From positions 124,001 through 188,000 of the forward strand of contig NZ_LIPD01000001.1 of NCBI RefSeq assembly GCF_001905545.1: a stretch of 64,000 nt of DNA, read 5' to 3'. Under the pieces are notes generated by a model. That model did not search any database. It was not told the DNA's origin and saw only the letters and a list, made by a program, of their open reading frames with translations. Below, in pieces: positions 20,601-31,296 of the stretch (its first letter is position 1; each line of letters opens with the position of its first letter). Source of the DNA: Streptomyces sp. CB02056 (GTDB taxonomy: Bacteria; Actinomycetota; Actinomycetes; Streptomycetales; Streptomycetaceae). The translations under genes were made by a program, and so were the position numbers.

Positions 20601-23600
20601 GCACCGCGTTCCTGGAGCTGGCCCTGCACGCGGGAGCGAAGGCCGGGACGGCGCGGATCGAGGAACTGACCGTCGCCACCCCGATGGAACTGCCTGCGGA
20701 CGGCGCCGTCGACCTGCGCGTACGGGTGTCCGGCGCGGACGGCGACGGGCTGCGGACCTGCCGGATCTCGGGCCGGGCGACCGGTGGCGGCGAGTGGATC
20801 GAGCACGCCACCGGCACCCTGAGCGCCGACCACATCCCTGCCCAGGCTCCGGCCCCGCTCCGGAACCGGGCCGCCACCGATTGGCCGCCGACCGGCGCGA
20901 CGCCGGTGCCGGCGACCCGGATGTACGAGGACCTCGCCCTGCGCGGCCACCAGCCCGGGCCGGCCTTCCAGGGCCTGCGGGCCGCCTGGCGGGGCGCCGA
21001 CGGCGGGCAGTACGCCGAGGCCGTCCTGCCGGAGCCGGCGGAGGCCGACGCCGGGTCCTACCGGCTGCACCCCGCCCTGCTCGACGCCTCCCTGCACGGT
21101 CTGATCGCCGCCGCCCCGGGCCACGAGGGGCGGCCCGTGCAGCCGGTGCGCTGGCGCGGCGTGTCCCTGACGGCCGCTCCGGCCGGCGGCCGGACGTCCC
21201 TGCGGGTGCAGGCCGGGCCCGCCTCGGACGGCGGCCTCCCGCTGGCCCTGCTCGACGCCTCGGGGGAGCCGGTGGGGCTGGTCGAGGCGGTGGAGCTGCG
21301 CCCGGTCGCGGCGGGACGCCCCGCCGACCCGGCCGCCGCCGCGCGCGACTCGCTGTTCGCCCTCGGCTGGGAACCGCTGCGGGCGTCGGAGCCGGTGTCG
21401 TCGCCGGCCGGCCCGGTGCCGGTCGTCCCGTGGGACGCCCTCGACCCGGACGCGCTGCTCGCGGCGGCCGACCCGGACACGCCCACCGTGGTGGACTGCC
21501 CGACTGGAGCGCACGGACCGCACGGACCGTACGGACAGCAGGACGCCACCGACCCGGCGACGGCGGCCAGGACCGCCGTCCACCGCACCCGGGACCTGCT
21601 CGCCCGGTGGCTCGCCGAGGACCGGCTCGCCGGGTCCCGCCTGGTGCTGGTCACCCGGGGCGCGGTCGCCGTGCGGCCCGGCGAGACCGTCCGGGACCTC
21701 GCCCAGGCGGCGGTCTGGGGCCTGGTGCGCACCGCCCAGGTCGAGCACCCGGGCCGGTTCACCCTGGTCGACCTGGCCCCCGGCACCACCGTGCCCGAAG
21801 GCACTCCCACGACCGAAGGCGCCTCCGAGGTCCCGGCCGCCGTACTGACCCCGGAGGAGAACCAGCTGGCCGTCCGCGACGGCGCCGTCCTGGTGCCCCG
21901 GCTGGTGTCCGCCGTGGGCGATCCCGCGCTGCGGCCCCCCGAGGACGCGGCGGCCTGGCACCTGGACATCCCCGAGCGCGGCACCCTCACCGGCCTGGAG
22001 CTGCGCCCCTGCCCCGAGGCCGCCGCCGAGCCCGGCCCCGGCCGGGTCCGGGTCGCGGTCCGCGCCGCCGGGCTGAACTTCCACGACGTCCTGGGCGCGC
22101 TCGACATGCACCCCGGCGATCCGGGCCCGCTCGGCCTGGAGGGCGCGGGCGTGGTCACCGCGACCGGCCCCGGGGTCACCGGCCTGGCCGTCGGCGACCG
22201 GGTGACGGGCCTGTTCCCGGCCGCGTTCGGCACGGTGGCCCAGGCCGACCACCGCACCCTGGTCAGGATCCCGGACGACTGGTCCTTCACCCGGGCCGCC
22301 GCCGTGCCGGTCGCCCACCTGACCGCCCTGCACGCCCTGGTCGAACTGGGCGGCGTGGGCGCGGGGGACCGGGTGCTGGTCCACGCCGGGGCGGGCGGCG
22401 TCGGCCTGGCCGCCGTCCAGCTGGCCCGGCACCTGGGCGCGGAGGTCTTCGCGACCGCGAGTCCCGCCAAGTGGCCCGCGCTGCGCGCCCTCGGCCTCGA
22501 CGACGACCACCTCGCCTCCTCCCGCGAGCCCGGCTTCGGCGCCCGCTTCAGTGCCGGCCCGAGTGCCGGCCCGGGCGCGGGCCCGGGTGCCGGCCCCGAC
22601 GCGGGCGACCGGCGGATGGCGCTCGTCCTGAACTCGCTGACCGGCGAGCTCGTCGACGAGTCGCTCCGGCTGCTGCGTCCCGGCGGGCTCCTGGTCGAGC
22701 TCGGCCGGACCGAACAGCGCGACCCCGCCGAGGTGGCCGCCGCGCACCCCGGCGTGCGCTACCGGGCGTTCAACCTGCTCCAGCTGCCGCCCGAGCACCT
22801 CGCCCGCCTGCTGGAGCGGACGGTCGAGCTGTTCGCCCGGGGCGCGTTCGGCTGGCCCGCCGTCACCGACCTGGACGTCCGGCGGGCGCCCGAGGCCTTC
22901 GGGCTGCTGCGCCAGGGCACCCACGTCGGCAAGGTCGTGCTCACCGTCCCGCCGGTCCTCGACCCGGACGGAACCGTCCTGATCACCGGCGGAACGGGCG
23001 CCATCGGCCGGGCCGTGGCGCGGCACCTGGTCACCGGGCACGGCGCCCGGCGGCTCCTGCTGGCCGGCCGCCGGGGAGGCGATGCGCCGGGGGCCGCCGA
23101 GCTGGCGGCCGAACTGACCGCGCTCGGCGCCGAAGTGGCGTTCGCGGCCGTGGACGTCGCCGACCGGGCCGCCGTCGCCGCGATGATCGCGGCGGTCCCC
23201 GCCCGGCGCCCGCTGACCGCCGTGATCCACGCCGCCGGCGTGGTGGACGACGCGCCCGTCGCCTCGCTCACCCCCGCGCGGATCGACCGGGTGATGCGGG
23301 TCAAGGCCGACGGCGCCTGGCACCTGCACGAGCTGACCGCCGGTCACCCGCTCACCGCCTTCGTCCTGGTCTCCTCGGTGATGGGGACGCTCGGCGGCGC
23401 CGGCCAGGGCGGCTACACCGCCGCCAACGCCTTCCTCGACGGGCTCGCCCGGCACCGCCGCGCCCAGGGCCTGCCCGCCCTCGCGCTGGCCTGGGGCCTG
23501 TGGGGCGACCCGGACGGCATGCTGGGCGCCCTCGGCGACGCCGACCGCGCCCGCTTCGCCCGGGCCGGGCTGGTGGAGATCGACCCCGGGCACGGCCTGG

Positions 23601-24205
23601 CCCTGCTGGACGCGGCGCTGCCGTCACCGCACGCCGTCCTGGTGCCCGCCCGGCTCGACCGCGAGGTCCTGCGCGACCTCGGACCGGACCTCCCGCCGGT
23701 GCTGCGCGAGGTCGTGGCGGCCGCCGGGGCGGGGCGGGGCGGGAACGGCCCGACGCCACGGCGGCACCGCCCGCTGCGCGAGGAGCTGGGCGGCCTGACC
23801 GCCGGTGAACGCGCCGACGTCCTGGCCGACCTGGTCCGGACCCACATGGCCGCCGTCCTGGGCTCCCGGCCCGAGGCGATCCCGGACGACCGGCCGTTCG
23901 GCGAGCTCGGCTTCGACTCGCTCACCTCGGTCGAGTTCCGCAACCGCCTCGGCACGGCGACGGGGCTCAAGCTCCCGCTCACCCTGCTGTTCGAGGCGCC
24001 GACGCTGCCCGAGCTGGTCGCCGTCCTGGACGCCGGGCTCGCCCCGCCCGTCCACGAGACCGGGCCGGCTGAGGGAACCGGGCCCGAGCCGGCCGCCGGG
24101 GAGTGCGACCCGGACGCGACGGCCCTCGACGAGGACGTGGCGGCCCTCGTCGAGGCCGCGACCGCCGAGGAGCTCCTCGACTTCATCGACCGCGAGCTCA
24201 TCTGA
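14654..24205 (+). CDS. Type I PKS: KSQ loader plus fully reducing module
   Basis: 3183 aa. Loading module: KS (about 15-425) with Gln170 in DTGQSSS replacing the active Cys while both His motifs (HGSGT, NIGH) remain. This is a KSQ that decarboxylates its bound extender. AT follows with Ser619 in GHSQGE and YASH (729-732), predicting methylmalonyl-CoA. Next is an ACP, Ser951. Module 1: KS (about 1023-1450, Cys1195, HGTGT, NIGH); AT (Ser1672, FASH 1768-1771, methylmalonyl-like but not certain); DH (His1973 in [10 protein letters not shown], Asp2144); ER (about 2430-2745, HAGAGGVG); KR (TGGTGAIG, Tyr2921, VDD indicating B-type); ACP (Ser3089). The C-terminus [14 protein letters not shown] resembles a docking helix for the next protein. 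The ER has MHPG where a Tyr would predict 2S methyl, so 2R is suggested. AT2 carries a repetitive RTDA-type insert (about 1603-1635) and the ER an AGPGAGPG insert. The start ATG follows GGGGGG. Predicted output is 2-methylpentanoyl-ACP. Confidence 0.95.
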   Translation: MMDSAGCRGGRELPARAVAVVGVGCRFPQADGPEAFWRLLRGGGDAVVGRRGGRGPARGGFLDGLDGFDPEFFGISRREAVAMDPQQRLALELAWEALEDARTLPGALEGSRTGVFLGVIADDYATLLHGLGPDAVTGHTLTGLQRGVTANRISYTMGLHGPSLVVDTGQSSSLAAVHLACASLRSGESELALAGGVSLVLAPESTRALERAGTLSPDGRCFTFDARANGYVRGEGGGVVVLKLLEAAVRDGDRIHAVIRGSALNNDGATQTLPTPGRASQERVLLEACVDAGVEPGEVQYVELHGSGTRAGDPVEAAALGAALGSVRGEDDPLLVGSVKTNIGHLEGAAGIAGFIKTVLCLAERELVPSLNHVGPGERVPLDELRLRVNTEAGAWPSPHGQLVAGVSSFGIGGTNCHVILSDWPGVEAASEEKEEAGALPWILSGRDEPALRDQAERLRAHVAARPALGAASVGRSLAVTRTAFEHRCVVVADDRDGFLAELADRAAGRPSAAVVEGRHEGPPVRPVFVFPGQGSQWTGMAAELIETSPFFAERIGECAEALRPYVDWSLADVLRGASGAPPLEGDEVVQPALWAVMVSLAALWRSAGVEPAAVVGHSQGEIAAATAVGALSLRDGARIVALRSRVLNRIAGGGGLLSVDLPAERVERDLAAVELAGVDRAAAGGPGLSVAAVNGPAHTVVAGPAAALDALAAHYGPRVRTRRIPIDYASHSAAVEELRDGLLVAFAGIAPRSSGVPCHSTVTAGPIDTAELGPGYWFRNLREPVRFGPVVERLLDAGHSTFLEISPHPVLAMGVRQAIDLHGGDGAALSTLRRGHGGRRRFLTAAAEAFVRGVPVDWSALLPASAPLADLPTYPFQRRSYWPSGMPGATGSERADEGTRAPAPAPAPVPALDGRSVLELVRSLTAVVLGTGSAADVRPGRTFREMGLDSAMTLELRDRLAAATGLNLESTVLYDHPSPAALAAAIGALRANDEADNDNSAEPEAGNDGNDGKAGNDDEADDPVVIVGMACRFPGGVRSPEDLWDLVEAGTDAIGDFPDDRGWDLAALHHPDPDRAGTSYVRRGGFVRDVPDFDAEFFGISPREALAMDPQQRLLLEVAWEALERAGIDPTALKGSRTGVFAGAMHSGYGPSMETAGPGVAGHLLTGTSVSVVSGRIAYVLGLNGPALTVDTACSASLVALHQAVRSVRAGECSLALAGGVTVMATPGMFVELSRQRVLAADGRCKAFSAGADGTGWGEGAGMVVVERLSDARRHGHPVLAVVAGSAVNSDGASNGLSAPSGVAQQRVIEDALADAGLAPRQVDAVEAHGTGTALGDPIEANALLAAYGQGRERPLWLGSLKSNIGHAQAAAGVGGVIKMVQALRRGALPATLHADEPSPHVDWTAGSVALLDRARPWPETGEPRRGGVSSFGISGTNAHVILTEPPAGQQAGQPTGPGAAGEPAAPPVVPVVLSARTPEALRERARGLADGPLDPVAAAPALTARTSWDERAVVVAADRPEAERALAALARAEEAPGLVTGRAGEPGRTVLVFPGQGGQWRGMAARLAAESPVFAARLAECERALAPYVDWSLADVLADGRAETRTDAPAEARTDAASDARTDSRTGAPTGASPLDRIDVVQPALWAVMVSLAELWREAGVVPDAVVGHSQGELAAAVVAGALSLEDGARAIALRSRLAVDLMGRGAMAVVPLPAARVRERLGALSIAAVNGPAVTAVAGAPDAIAALVDRYRAEGVNARVIPAAFASHCPAVEPIRAELLAGLAPLTPCGGGIALMSSVTADWQDGVGLDAAYWYRNLRHTVRFQEAVQALVASGHTTFVEVGPHPVLGGSIGQILEEAGVDGIVTGSLRRDDGGLRRFLTSAAEAHVRGLPVAWERLTGAAAGHVDLPTYPFQGRRYWLTGAAGPTGTADLGQAPAEHPLLGAAVELGDGETVFTGRLSARSHPWLADHVLAGTVVVPGTAFLELALHAGAKAGTARIEELTVATPMELPADGAVDLRVRVSGADGDGLRTCRISGRATGGGEWIEHATGTLSADHIPAQAPAPLRNRAATDWPPTGATPVPATRMYEDLALRGHQPGPAFQGLRAAWRGADGGQYAEAVLPEPAEADAGSYRLHPALLDASLHGLIAAAPGHEGRPVQPVRWRGVSLTAAPAGGRTSLRVQAGPASDGGLPLALLDASGEPVGLVEAVELRPVAAGRPADPAAAARDSLFALGWEPLRASEPVSSPAGPVPVVPWDALDPDALLAAADPDTPTVVDCPTGAHGPHGPYGQQDATDPATAARTAVHRTRDLLARWLAEDRLAGSRLVLVTRGAVAVRPGETVRDLAQAAVWGLVRTAQVEHPGRFTLVDLAPGTTVPEGTPTTEGASEVPAAVLTPEENQLAVRDGAVLVPRLVSAVGDPALRPPEDAAAWHLDIPERGTLTGLELRPCPEAAAEPGPGRVRVAVRAAGLNFHDVLGALDMHPGDPGPLGLEGAGVVTATGPGVTGLAVGDRVTGLFPAAFGTVAQADHRTLVRIPDDWSFTRAAAVPVAHLTALHALVELGGVGAGDRVLVHAGAGGVGLAAVQLARHLGAEVFATASPAKWPALRALGLDDDHLASSREPGFGARFSAGPSAGPGAGPGAGPDAGDRRMALVLNSLTGELVDESLRLLRPGGLLVELGRTEQRDPAEVAAAHPGVRYRAFNLLQLPPEHLARLLERTVELFARGAFGWPAVTDLDVRRAPEAFGLLRQGTHVGKVVLTVPPVLDPDGTVLITGGTGAIGRAVARHLVTGHGARRLLLAGRRGGDAPGAAELAAELTALGAEVAFAAVDVADRAAVAAMIAAVPARRPLTAVIHAAGVVDDAPVASLTPARIDRVMRVKADGAWHLHELTAGHPLTAFVLVSSVMGTLGGAGQGGYTAANAFLDGLARHRRAQGLPALALAWGLWGDPDGMLGALGDADRARFARAGLVEIDPGHGLALLDAALPSPHAVLVPARLDREVLRDLGPDLPPVLREVVAAAGAGRGGNGPTPRRHRPLREELGGLTAGERADVLADLVRTHMAAVLGSRPEAIPDDRPFGELGFDSLTSVEFRNRLGTATGLKLPLTLLFEAPTLPELVAVLDAGLAPPVHETGPAEGTGPEPAAGECDPDATALDEDVAALVEAATAEELLDFIDRELI

Positions 24206-24278
24206 CCCCGGTCCGCCGCCCCACCCCCACCCCCTACGACCACGAGCCCACCAGATCCCCACGGAGGACCGATCCGTC

Positions 24279-27200
24279 ATGGCATCAGCATCGGACGAGA
24301 AGCTGCTCGGATACCTCAAGCGCCTCACCCTCGACCTGCACGAGGCGCGCGGGCGCCTGCGCGAGCTGGAGGAGGGGGAGCGGGAGCCGATCGCGATCGT
24401 CGGCATGGCGTGCCGGTACCCGGGCGGGGTCGACTCGCCCGACGCGCTGTGGCGGCTGCTGGCCGAGGGCGGGGAGAGCGTCGGCGCGTTCCCCCGTGAC
24501 CGGGGCTGGGAGGAGGGGCTGTACGACCCCGAGGGCGGCGGCCGGAGCCTGACCGGTTCCGGCGGATTCCTGTACGACGCGGCCGAGTTCGACGCCGGCT
24601 TCTTCGGGATCAGCCCGCGCGAGGCGCTGGCCATGGACCCGCAGCAGCGGCTGCTGCTGGAGACCGCCTGGCGGGCCTTCGAGGACGCCGGGATCGACCC
24701 GGAGTCGGTGCGCGACACCGAGACCGGGGTGTTCGCGGGCCTGTCGAACCTCGATTACGGGCTGGGGCGCGGCGAGGTGCCCGAGGAGGCCGAGGGCTTC
24801 CTGACCACCGGGGCGGTGGGCGGCGCGGCGTCCGGCCGGATCTCGTACACGCTCGGCCTGCGCGGTCCGGCGATCACCGTGGAGACGGCCTGTTCGTCCT
24901 CGCTGGTCGCGCTGCACCTGGCCGTCCGGTCGCTGCGCGGCGGCGAGTGCGCGATGGCGCTGGCGGGCGGGGCGACGGTCATGTCCACCCCGCAGCTGTT
25001 CACCGAGTTCACCAGGATGCAGGGTGTGGCGCCGGACGGCCGGTGCCGCCCGTTCTCGGCCGGGGCCGGCGGCAGCGGGCTCTCCGAGGGCGTGGGCGTG
25101 CTGCTGCTGGAACGGCTGTCGGACGCGCGGCGGCACGGCCACCCGGTGCTGGCCGTGGTGCGCGGCAGCGCGGTGAACCAGGACGGCGCCAGCAACGGCT
25201 TCACCGCGCCGAGCGGGTCGGCGCAGCAGCGGGTCATCCGGCAGGCGCTGGCGGACGCCCGGCTGTCGCCCGGCGACGTCCAGGTGGTGGAGGCGAGCAG
25301 CACCGGCACGGAGCTCGGCGACCCGATCGAGGCGCGCGCCCTGCTGGCCGCCTACGGGCAGGACCGGGACCGGCCGCTGCGGCTGGGCTCGCTGAAGCCC
25401 AACATCGGGCACTCCCAGGCGGCGGCGGGCGTCGCCGGGGTGATCAAGACGGTGCTGTCGATGCGTCACGGCACGCTCCCCGCCACCCTGTACGCGGACG
25501 AGCCCACCCCGCACGTCGACTGGTCGGCGGGCGCGGTCGAGCTGGTCGCCGAGCGGGCCGCCTGGCCGGGGACGGCCGGGCCCAGGCGGGCCGGGGTGTC
25601 CTCGCAGGGCATCAGCGGCACCAACGCCCACGTGATCATCGAGGAGGCCCCGGCCGCCTTGGAGGCGGGGGAGACCGGGGACGGGGAGGCCGGTCCGGGC
25701 GGGCCGCGGCTGCTGACCCTGTCCGCCAAGTCGCCGGCCGCGCTCGCCGAACTCACCGACCGCTACACCGAGTTGCTCGCGGACGGCGGTCCAGGCGCGG
25801 ACGACGGGCCGGGTGCGACCGGCGGGTCCGGCTTGGCGGCGGTCTGCCGGGCCACCGGCCTCGGCCGGGCGCACTTCCCGCACCGGCTGACGGCCGTCGC
25901 CTCCTCGGCCGCCGAGCTGCGGGACCTCCTCCTGCGGACCCGCCGGGAGGAGGAGCCGCCGCCCGGCGTCCGGGTCGGCACCCGGACCCCGGAGGGCGGC
26001 CGGGGCCCGGTGTTCCTCCTCACCGGCGCCACCGGCCCCCTGGCCGGGCCGGACGCCGAGGCGGTCGCCGTCCTGGCCGAGGCCGAGCCGGTCTTCCGCC
26101 GCGCCCTGGACCAGTGCGCCGAGGCGCCGGGCGGCCGGCTCTCGCCGTTCGCGGTCGGCTACGCGCTCGCCGAGCTGTGGCGCTCGTGGGGTGTGCGGCC
26201 CGCCGCCGTCCTCGGCCACGGCACCGGCGAGCTGGTGGCCGCGTGCGTGACGGGCACGATGAGCCCGGAGGACGCGCTGGTGGCGGCCCGTACGGTCCGG
26301 AACGCGGCTGCGCCGGAGACGGCCGGGCCGGACGCCGCCGGGTCGGAGCGGTTCGCCGCCGGCCTCGCCGCGCTGCTGCGGGACGGCCACCGCACCTTCG
26401 TCGAGCTCGGGCCCGCCTCGCCGCTGCTCGACGAGGTCCGGGCGGCCGGGCACACCGTGGTCCTGCCGTCGCTGCGCCCGGGGGAGGACGCCCGGCGCAC
26501 CCTCCTCGACAGCCTCGGCGCGCTCTACACCCGGGGCGCGCGGATCGACTGGGCGCGCGTGCACGGCGAGCCCGCCGGGCCGCCGGTGCGTCTGCCCGGG
26601 TACCCGTTCCAGCGCGAGCGCTACTGGCTCTGGACCGGTGCCCCGCGCCGCGCCGGGGCGCCGGCCCCGGAGGGGTCGCTGGTCGCGCAGGTACGGCTGG
26701 TCGGCCCCGACGGTACGCCGGTGGCGCTCGCCGACGGCGTGCGCCTGGAGGCGGTGCCGGACGCCCTGCCGCCCATCGAGTCCGCGACGGAGACGCCCGC
26801 GACGCAGGGACCCGTCGAGGACGTCGTCGAGCTGGTGGCCGGCATCGTCGGCCGGGCGCGCGGCGCGGCCGTCACCGGCGACGACCGGGAGCTGCCGCTG
26901 CGGCGCCTGGCCGTCGACTCGCTGATCGCGATGGACATCCGGCAGACCCTCGCCCGGCGGCTCGGCGTGGACCTGCCGCTGCGCGACCTGCTGGACGGCC
27001 GCGGCGTCACCGCGATCGCCGACGCCGTCCGGGCCGCACGCGGCGACACCGACGGCAGCGGTAGCGGCGCTGAAGCCCGACGACCCGGGACGGCGCTGGT
27101 CGCCGACCCGGCGGCCCGCCACGAGCCGTTCCCGCTCACCGACCTCCAGCAGGCCTACCTGGTCGGCCGGACCGATGCCTTCGAGCTCGGCAACGTCTCC

Positions 27201-30200
27201 ACCTCCTTCCTGGTCGAGGTGGACCTGACCGACACCGACCCGGACCGGCTGGCCGCCTCCTTCCGGCAGCTCGTCGACCGGCACGACATGCTCCGCGCGG
27301 TCGTCTCCCGGGACGGGCACCAGCGGGTGCTCGCCGAGGTCCCCGAGTACCGGATCGCCACCGTCGACCTGCGGGCCTGCGACCCGGTCGAACGGGAGCG
27401 CCGGCTGGCCGCGATCCACCGGGAGATGCGGGACCAGGTCTTCGACACCGGGGCCTGGCCGCTGTTCGACGTCCGGGCCACCCTGCTCGACGCCCGCACC
27501 ACCCGGCTGCACCTCAACTTCGACGCGCTGATCATCGACGGCCGCAGCTCCGGGCTGCTGTTCCGGGAGTGGGCGCAGGCCTACCGCCACGGGGCGCCCG
27601 CGACCCCCGCCCCGGCCGTCACCTACCGCGACTACGTGCTCGCCGCCGCCGGGGCGGACGCCGAGGGGCGCGAGCGGTCGCTCGCCTACTGGCGGGCCCG
27701 CGTCGACTCGCTGCCGCCCGCGCCCGCCCTGCCGCTGCGCCCGGGCCCGGCGCCCCGGCGGCCGGAGTTCGTCCACCGCACGGCCCGGGTCGGGGCCGGG
27801 GCGTGGCGGCGCTTCAAGGAGCACGCCGCGGCGGCGGGCCTCTCGCCCTCGGCCGCGCTGTGCGCCGCGTACGCGCAGGTGCTGGGCGCCTGGAGCGCCT
27901 CGCCGCGCTTCACGCTCAACCTGCTGGCGTTCCACCGGCGGCCGCTGCACGAGGACGCCGGCCGGGTGGTCGGCAACCTCAGCGCCACCACCCTGCTGGA
28001 GGTCGACGCCGCCCCCGGCGAGGCCTTCGCCGCGGGCGCCGCGCGCCTCCAGGACCAGCTGCTGGCCGACCTCGAACACGGCCACGTCAGCGGCGTCGAG
28101 GTGCTGCGCGAACTCAACCGCACCCGCGGCGGGACGGGCCTGGCGGGCATGCCGGTGGTCTTCACCAGCACGATCGGCTTCTCCGCCCGGAGCGACGGCG
28201 CCGACAACACCGCCGACGGCGACAACACCGACAACACCGCCGACGGCGGCCCGGAGCAGCGCGGGGCGCTGACCGCGCTGACCGCGCTCGGCACCGCCGG
28301 TGAGCTGGCCTCCAGTTCGGTGCGCACCCCGCAGGTGTGGCTCGACCACCAGGCCCTGGAGGAGGCCGGGGAGCTGGTCCTGAACTGGGACGTGGTGGAG
28401 GAGGTGTTCCCCGAGGGCGTCGTCGACGGGATGTGGGAGGCCTACCGGGACCTGGTGCGCGGTCTGTGCGAGGAGGGCGCGTGGCGCCGCCCGCCGGCCG
28501 TGCTCGCGCCGGAGGCCGACCTGGCGGTCCGCCGGGCCGTCAACGCCACCGACGGCCCCGTCCCCGCCGAGCTGCTGCACGACGCGTTCCTGCGGCAGGC
28601 CGCGGCCCGGCCGGACGCGCCCGCCGTCATCACCGCCGCCCGGACCCTCAGCTACCGCGAGGTGGACCGCCGGTCCGACCGGATCGCCCGTCGGCTGATC
28701 GACGACGGCGCCGGCCCGGGCGCGCTGGTCGGCATCGTGCTGGACAAGGGCTGGGAGCAGGTCGTCGCGGCGCTGGCCGTCCTCAAGACCGGGGCCGCCT
28801 ACGTGCCGGTCGACGCCGCCGTGCCCGGCCCCCGCCTGCGGATGATCGTGGAGGCCGCCGGGATCGGCCTGGTGCTGACCCGCTCGGCGGTCGCGGCCGG
28901 GCTCGACCTGCCGGACGGCACCCGCGCGCTGCACGTCGACACCGAGCCGGAGGACACCGGCGCGGACGGCCCGCTGCCGCCCTCCCCGGCCCGGCCCGAG
29001 GACCTCGCGTACGTCATCTTCACCTCGGGCTCCACCGGGGTGCCGAAGGGCGTGATGATCGAGCACACCGGCGCGGTCAACACGATCCGGGACGTCAACG
29101 ACCGGTTCGGCGTGACCGGGGACGACCGGGTGCTGGCGCTGTCGGCGTTCAACTTCGACCTCTCGGTCTACGACGTGTTCGGCCTGCTCGCGGTCGGCGG
29201 CGCCGTGGTCCTGCCCGACGCCCCGGCGCAGCGCGAGCCGGCCGCCTGGCTGGACCTGGTGACCCGGCACCGGGTGACGGTCTGGAACAGCGTCCCCGCG
29301 CTGATGGAGATGTTCGTCGAGCACGTGCGGGCGCTCGGCGGCCCGTTCCCGCTGCGGCTGGTGATGATGAGCGGCGACTGGATCCCCGTCACCCTCCCCG
29401 GCGCCGTCGCCGCGGTCCTGCCGGACGCGCGGGTCGTCGGCCTGGGCGGTGCGACCGAGGCCTCGATCTGGTCGATCCTGCACCCGATCACCGACGTGGA
29501 CCCGGAGCGGACGAGCATCCCGTACGGCCGGCCGATGCGGAACCAGCGCTTCCATGTGCTGGACGAGGCGCTGCGGCCGCGCCCGGCCTGGGTCCCCGGC
29601 GACCTGTACATCGCGGGCACCGGCCTGGCCCGCGGCTACCTCGGCGACGAGGAGAAGACCCGCGCGGCCTTCCCGCGCCACCCGGTGACGGGGGAGCGGC
29701 TCTACCGCACCGGCGACCTCGGCCGCTACCTGCCGGACGGCGACATCGAGTTCCTCGGGCGCGCGGACTTCCAGGTGAAGATCCAGGGCCACCGGATCGA
29801 GCTCGGCGAGGTCGAGGCGGCGCTGCTGCGCCGGCCGGACGTCCGGGCGGCGGCCGTGGTGGCCGAGGGCGAGCGCGGCGGCCCGCGGCGGCTCGTCGGC
29901 TACGCGGTGGCGGACGCCTCCGAGGAGGAGCTGCGCGCGGCGCTCGGCCGGGAACTGCCGGGGTACCTGGTGCCCGCCCGGATCGTCCTGCTGCCGGAGC
30001 TGCCGCTGACCGACAACGGCAAGGTGGACCGCCGGCGGCTCCCCTCGCCCGGGCTCGCGGCCCCGCGCTCCGGTGGGGCGGTCGCCCCGCGCGACGCGGC
30101 CGAGCGGCTGCTCGCCGGGATCTGGGCCGAGTTCTTCGGCACTCCCGCGGACCCCGCCGACGCCGCCCCGGACCCCTCCGACACCGCCCCGGACCCCTCC

Positions 30201-31247
30201 GACGCCGCCCCGGACCCCGCCGACGCCGCCCCGGACCCTTCCGGTTTCGACGTCACGGCGAACTTCTTCGACCTCGGCGGCGACTCCATGCTCGCGGTGC
30301 GGATGATGGCCCGGATCAGGCAGTGCACCGGCCGCTCGCTGCCGGTGGCCACGCTGCTCGCCCGGCCGACCGTCGAGGCGCTCGCCGGGGTGCTGCGCGA
30401 GCGGGCCGAGGACGAGGGCCGGGCGGCCCTGGTCACCGTCCGGGGCGGCGGGGCCCGGCCGCCGCTGTTCCTGGTCCACCCGGTCGGCGGCGACGTGCTC
30501 TGCTACGCCGGGCTCGCCGCCCTGCTGGACGAGGACCAGCCGGTCCACGCCCTCCAGTACCCCGAAGCGGACGCCGAAGCGGACCCCGGGGCGGACTCCG
30601 GGGTGCGGACCGCCCCGCGGACCGTGGCCGAACTGGCCGCGCACTACGCCGACGCGATCACCGCGCGGTTCCCGGACGGCCCGTACCGGCTCGGCGGCTG
30701 GTCGATGGGCGGGGTGATCGCCCTGGAGACCGCCCGGCTGCTCACCGACCGGGGCGCGGCGGTCGAACTGGTCGCGGCCGTGGACCTGCTCGAACCGCCC
30801 GGCCGCACCGAGCCCGCCGCCGAGCCGGCGCTGCTGGCCCGTTTCGCCCGCGACCTGGCCGGGCTGGCCGGCCACGACTGGAACCCCGGGCCGGAGGAGT
30901 TCGAGCCGGTCGACGGCGGCTCCCCGGTCGAGGAGCTGCTGACCCGGGCCCGGCGGGCCGGCGTCCTGCCGGAGGAGATCGACGGCGCCACCCTGGAGCG
31001 GCTCGCGGGCCGGTTCCTGCGCCTCAGCCGGGCGCTGGCCGAGCACCGGCCCGTCCCGTACCGGGGCCGGGTCCGGCTGCTGCGGGCGATGGACGGGGCC
31101 AGCACGGCCACCACCCGGCGGTGGCTGGAGCTGCTCGGCGACCGGGCGGAGAGCGTCGACGTGCCCGGCGACCACTACAGCGTCATGCGCGCCCCGTACC
31201 TCCAGACCCTGGCGGCCGAGCTCGACAAGGCGTTGAACGACCTGTGA
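24279..31247 (+). CDS. Hybrid PKS-NRPS with degenerate KS-AT and Cys Cy-A-PCP-TE
   Basis: 2322 aa, ATG after ACGGAGG, 73 bases behind PKS1. Order: N-terminal coiled docking segment (1-35); KS (36-460) with Cys205 and His378 (NIGH), but EASSTGT replaces EAHGTGT, so the first catalytic His is Ser340; AT-like region (about 575-780) with GHGTGE, Gly648 at the nucleophile, and the small subdomain mostly deleted; ACP (Ser881). Then Cy (about 947-1400) with [14 protein letters not shown] and DALIIDGRS (Asp1082, Asp1087). Next is an A domain ([11 protein letters not shown], Asp1627); its pocket residues read by eye as D-L-Y-N-M-S-L-I-W, the cysteine pattern. PCP Ser2003 is preceded by four heptad repeats; TE has Ser2142 (GWSMGG) and His2299. 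The KS-AT-ACP module should transfer but not elongate. Cy-A-PCP then adds and cyclises cysteine to a thiazoline acid released by TE. Confidence 0.95.
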   Translation: MASASDEKLLGYLKRLTLDLHEARGRLRELEEGEREPIAIVGMACRYPGGVDSPDALWRLLAEGGESVGAFPRDRGWEEGLYDPEGGGRSLTGSGGFLYDAAEFDAGFFGISPREALAMDPQQRLLLETAWRAFEDAGIDPESVRDTETGVFAGLSNLDYGLGRGEVPEEAEGFLTTGAVGGAASGRISYTLGLRGPAITVETACSSSLVALHLAVRSLRGGECAMALAGGATVMSTPQLFTEFTRMQGVAPDGRCRPFSAGAGGSGLSEGVGVLLLERLSDARRHGHPVLAVVRGSAVNQDGASNGFTAPSGSAQQRVIRQALADARLSPGDVQVVEASSTGTELGDPIEARALLAAYGQDRDRPLRLGSLKPNIGHSQAAAGVAGVIKTVLSMRHGTLPATLYADEPTPHVDWSAGAVELVAERAAWPGTAGPRRAGVSSQGISGTNAHVIIEEAPAALEAGETGDGEAGPGGPRLLTLSAKSPAALAELTDRYTELLADGGPGADDGPGATGGSGLAAVCRATGLGRAHFPHRLTAVASSAAELRDLLLRTRREEEPPPGVRVGTRTPEGGRGPVFLLTGATGPLAGPDAEAVAVLAEAEPVFRRALDQCAEAPGGRLSPFAVGYALAELWRSWGVRPAAVLGHGTGELVAACVTGTMSPEDALVAARTVRNAAAPETAGPDAAGSERFAAGLAALLRDGHRTFVELGPASPLLDEVRAAGHTVVLPSLRPGEDARRTLLDSLGALYTRGARIDWARVHGEPAGPPVRLPGYPFQRERYWLWTGAPRRAGAPAPEGSLVAQVRLVGPDGTPVALADGVRLEAVPDALPPIESATETPATQGPVEDVVELVAGIVGRARGAAVTGDDRELPLRRLAVDSLIAMDIRQTLARRLGVDLPLRDLLDGRGVTAIADAVRAARGDTDGSGSGAEARRPGTALVADPAARHEPFPLTDLQQAYLVGRTDAFELGNVSTSFLVEVDLTDTDPDRLAASFRQLVDRHDMLRAVVSRDGHQRVLAEVPEYRIATVDLRACDPVERERRLAAIHREMRDQVFDTGAWPLFDVRATLLDARTTRLHLNFDALIIDGRSSGLLFREWAQAYRHGAPATPAPAVTYRDYVLAAAGADAEGRERSLAYWRARVDSLPPAPALPLRPGPAPRRPEFVHRTARVGAGAWRRFKEHAAAAGLSPSAALCAAYAQVLGAWSASPRFTLNLLAFHRRPLHEDAGRVVGNLSATTLLEVDAAPGEAFAAGAARLQDQLLADLEHGHVSGVEVLRELNRTRGGTGLAGMPVVFTSTIGFSARSDGADNTADGDNTDNTADGGPEQRGALTALTALGTAGELASSSVRTPQVWLDHQALEEAGELVLNWDVVEEVFPEGVVDGMWEAYRDLVRGLCEEGAWRRPPAVLAPEADLAVRRAVNATDGPVPAELLHDAFLRQAAARPDAPAVITAARTLSYREVDRRSDRIARRLIDDGAGPGALVGIVLDKGWEQVVAALAVLKTGAAYVPVDAAVPGPRLRMIVEAAGIGLVLTRSAVAAGLDLPDGTRALHVDTEPEDTGADGPLPPSPARPEDLAYVIFTSGSTGVPKGVMIEHTGAVNTIRDVNDRFGVTGDDRVLALSAFNFDLSVYDVFGLLAVGGAVVLPDAPAQREPAAWLDLVTRHRVTVWNSVPALMEMFVEHVRALGGPFPLRLVMMSGDWIPVTLPGAVAAVLPDARVVGLGGATEASIWSILHPITDVDPERTSIPYGRPMRNQRFHVLDEALRPRPAWVPGDLYIAGTGLARGYLGDEEKTRAAFPRHPVTGERLYRTGDLGRYLPDGDIEFLGRADFQVKIQGHRIELGEVEAALLRRPDVRAAAVVAEGERGGPRRLVGYAVADASEEELRAALGRELPGYLVPARIVLLPELPLTDNGKVDRRRLPSPGLAAPRSGGAVAPRDAAERLLAGIWAEFFGTPADPADAAPDPSDTAPDPSDAAPDPADAAPDPSGFDVTANFFDLGGDSMLAVRMMARIRQCTGRSLPVATLLARPTVEALAGVLRERAEDEGRAALVTVRGGGARPPLFLVHPVGGDVLCYAGLAALLDEDQPVHALQYPEADAEADPGADSGVRTAPRTVAELAAHYADAITARFPDGPYRLGGWSMGGVIALETARLLTDRGAAVELVAAVDLLEPPGRTEPAAEPALLARFARDLAGLAGHDWNPGPEEFEPVDGGSPVEELLTRARRAGVLPEEIDGATLERLAGRFLRLSRALAEHRPVPYRGRVRLLRAMDGASTATTRRWLELLGDRAESVDVPGDHYSVMRAPYLQTLAAELDKALNDL
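30159..30242 (+). repeat. Four 21-bp in-frame tandem repeats in PCP linker
   Basis: Four consecutive 21-base units encode D(A/T)APDP(S/A) (residues 1961-1988 of the hybrid synthase). They are inserted inside the PCP fold just before the FFDLGGDS carrier motif. Units differ at only a few bases, implying recent slippage. The frame is kept. Confidence 0.95.
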
Positions 31248-31296
31248 CCCGCCGCCCCGGAGAACCCCACCGCACCCGCCGAACCAGGAGGACCGG

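Noticed and set aside
14879..23593. A 2904-codon open frame on the minus strand across the first PKS gene
   Set aside because: It is the mirror of the third-position G/C bias of the real gene; the translation is His/Arg/Gly-rich with no domains, while the plus strand encodes complete PKS domains.
27120..28480. The domain after ACP3 as an ordinary condensation (C) domain
   Set aside because: The HHxxxDG motif is replaced by DALIIDG (DxxxxD), and other Cy-specific motifs are present, so it is a heterocyclisation domain.
30159..30242. CRISPR-like or regulatory repeat array
   Set aside because: The 21-bp units are contiguous, in frame, without spacers, and encode a linker in the PCP.
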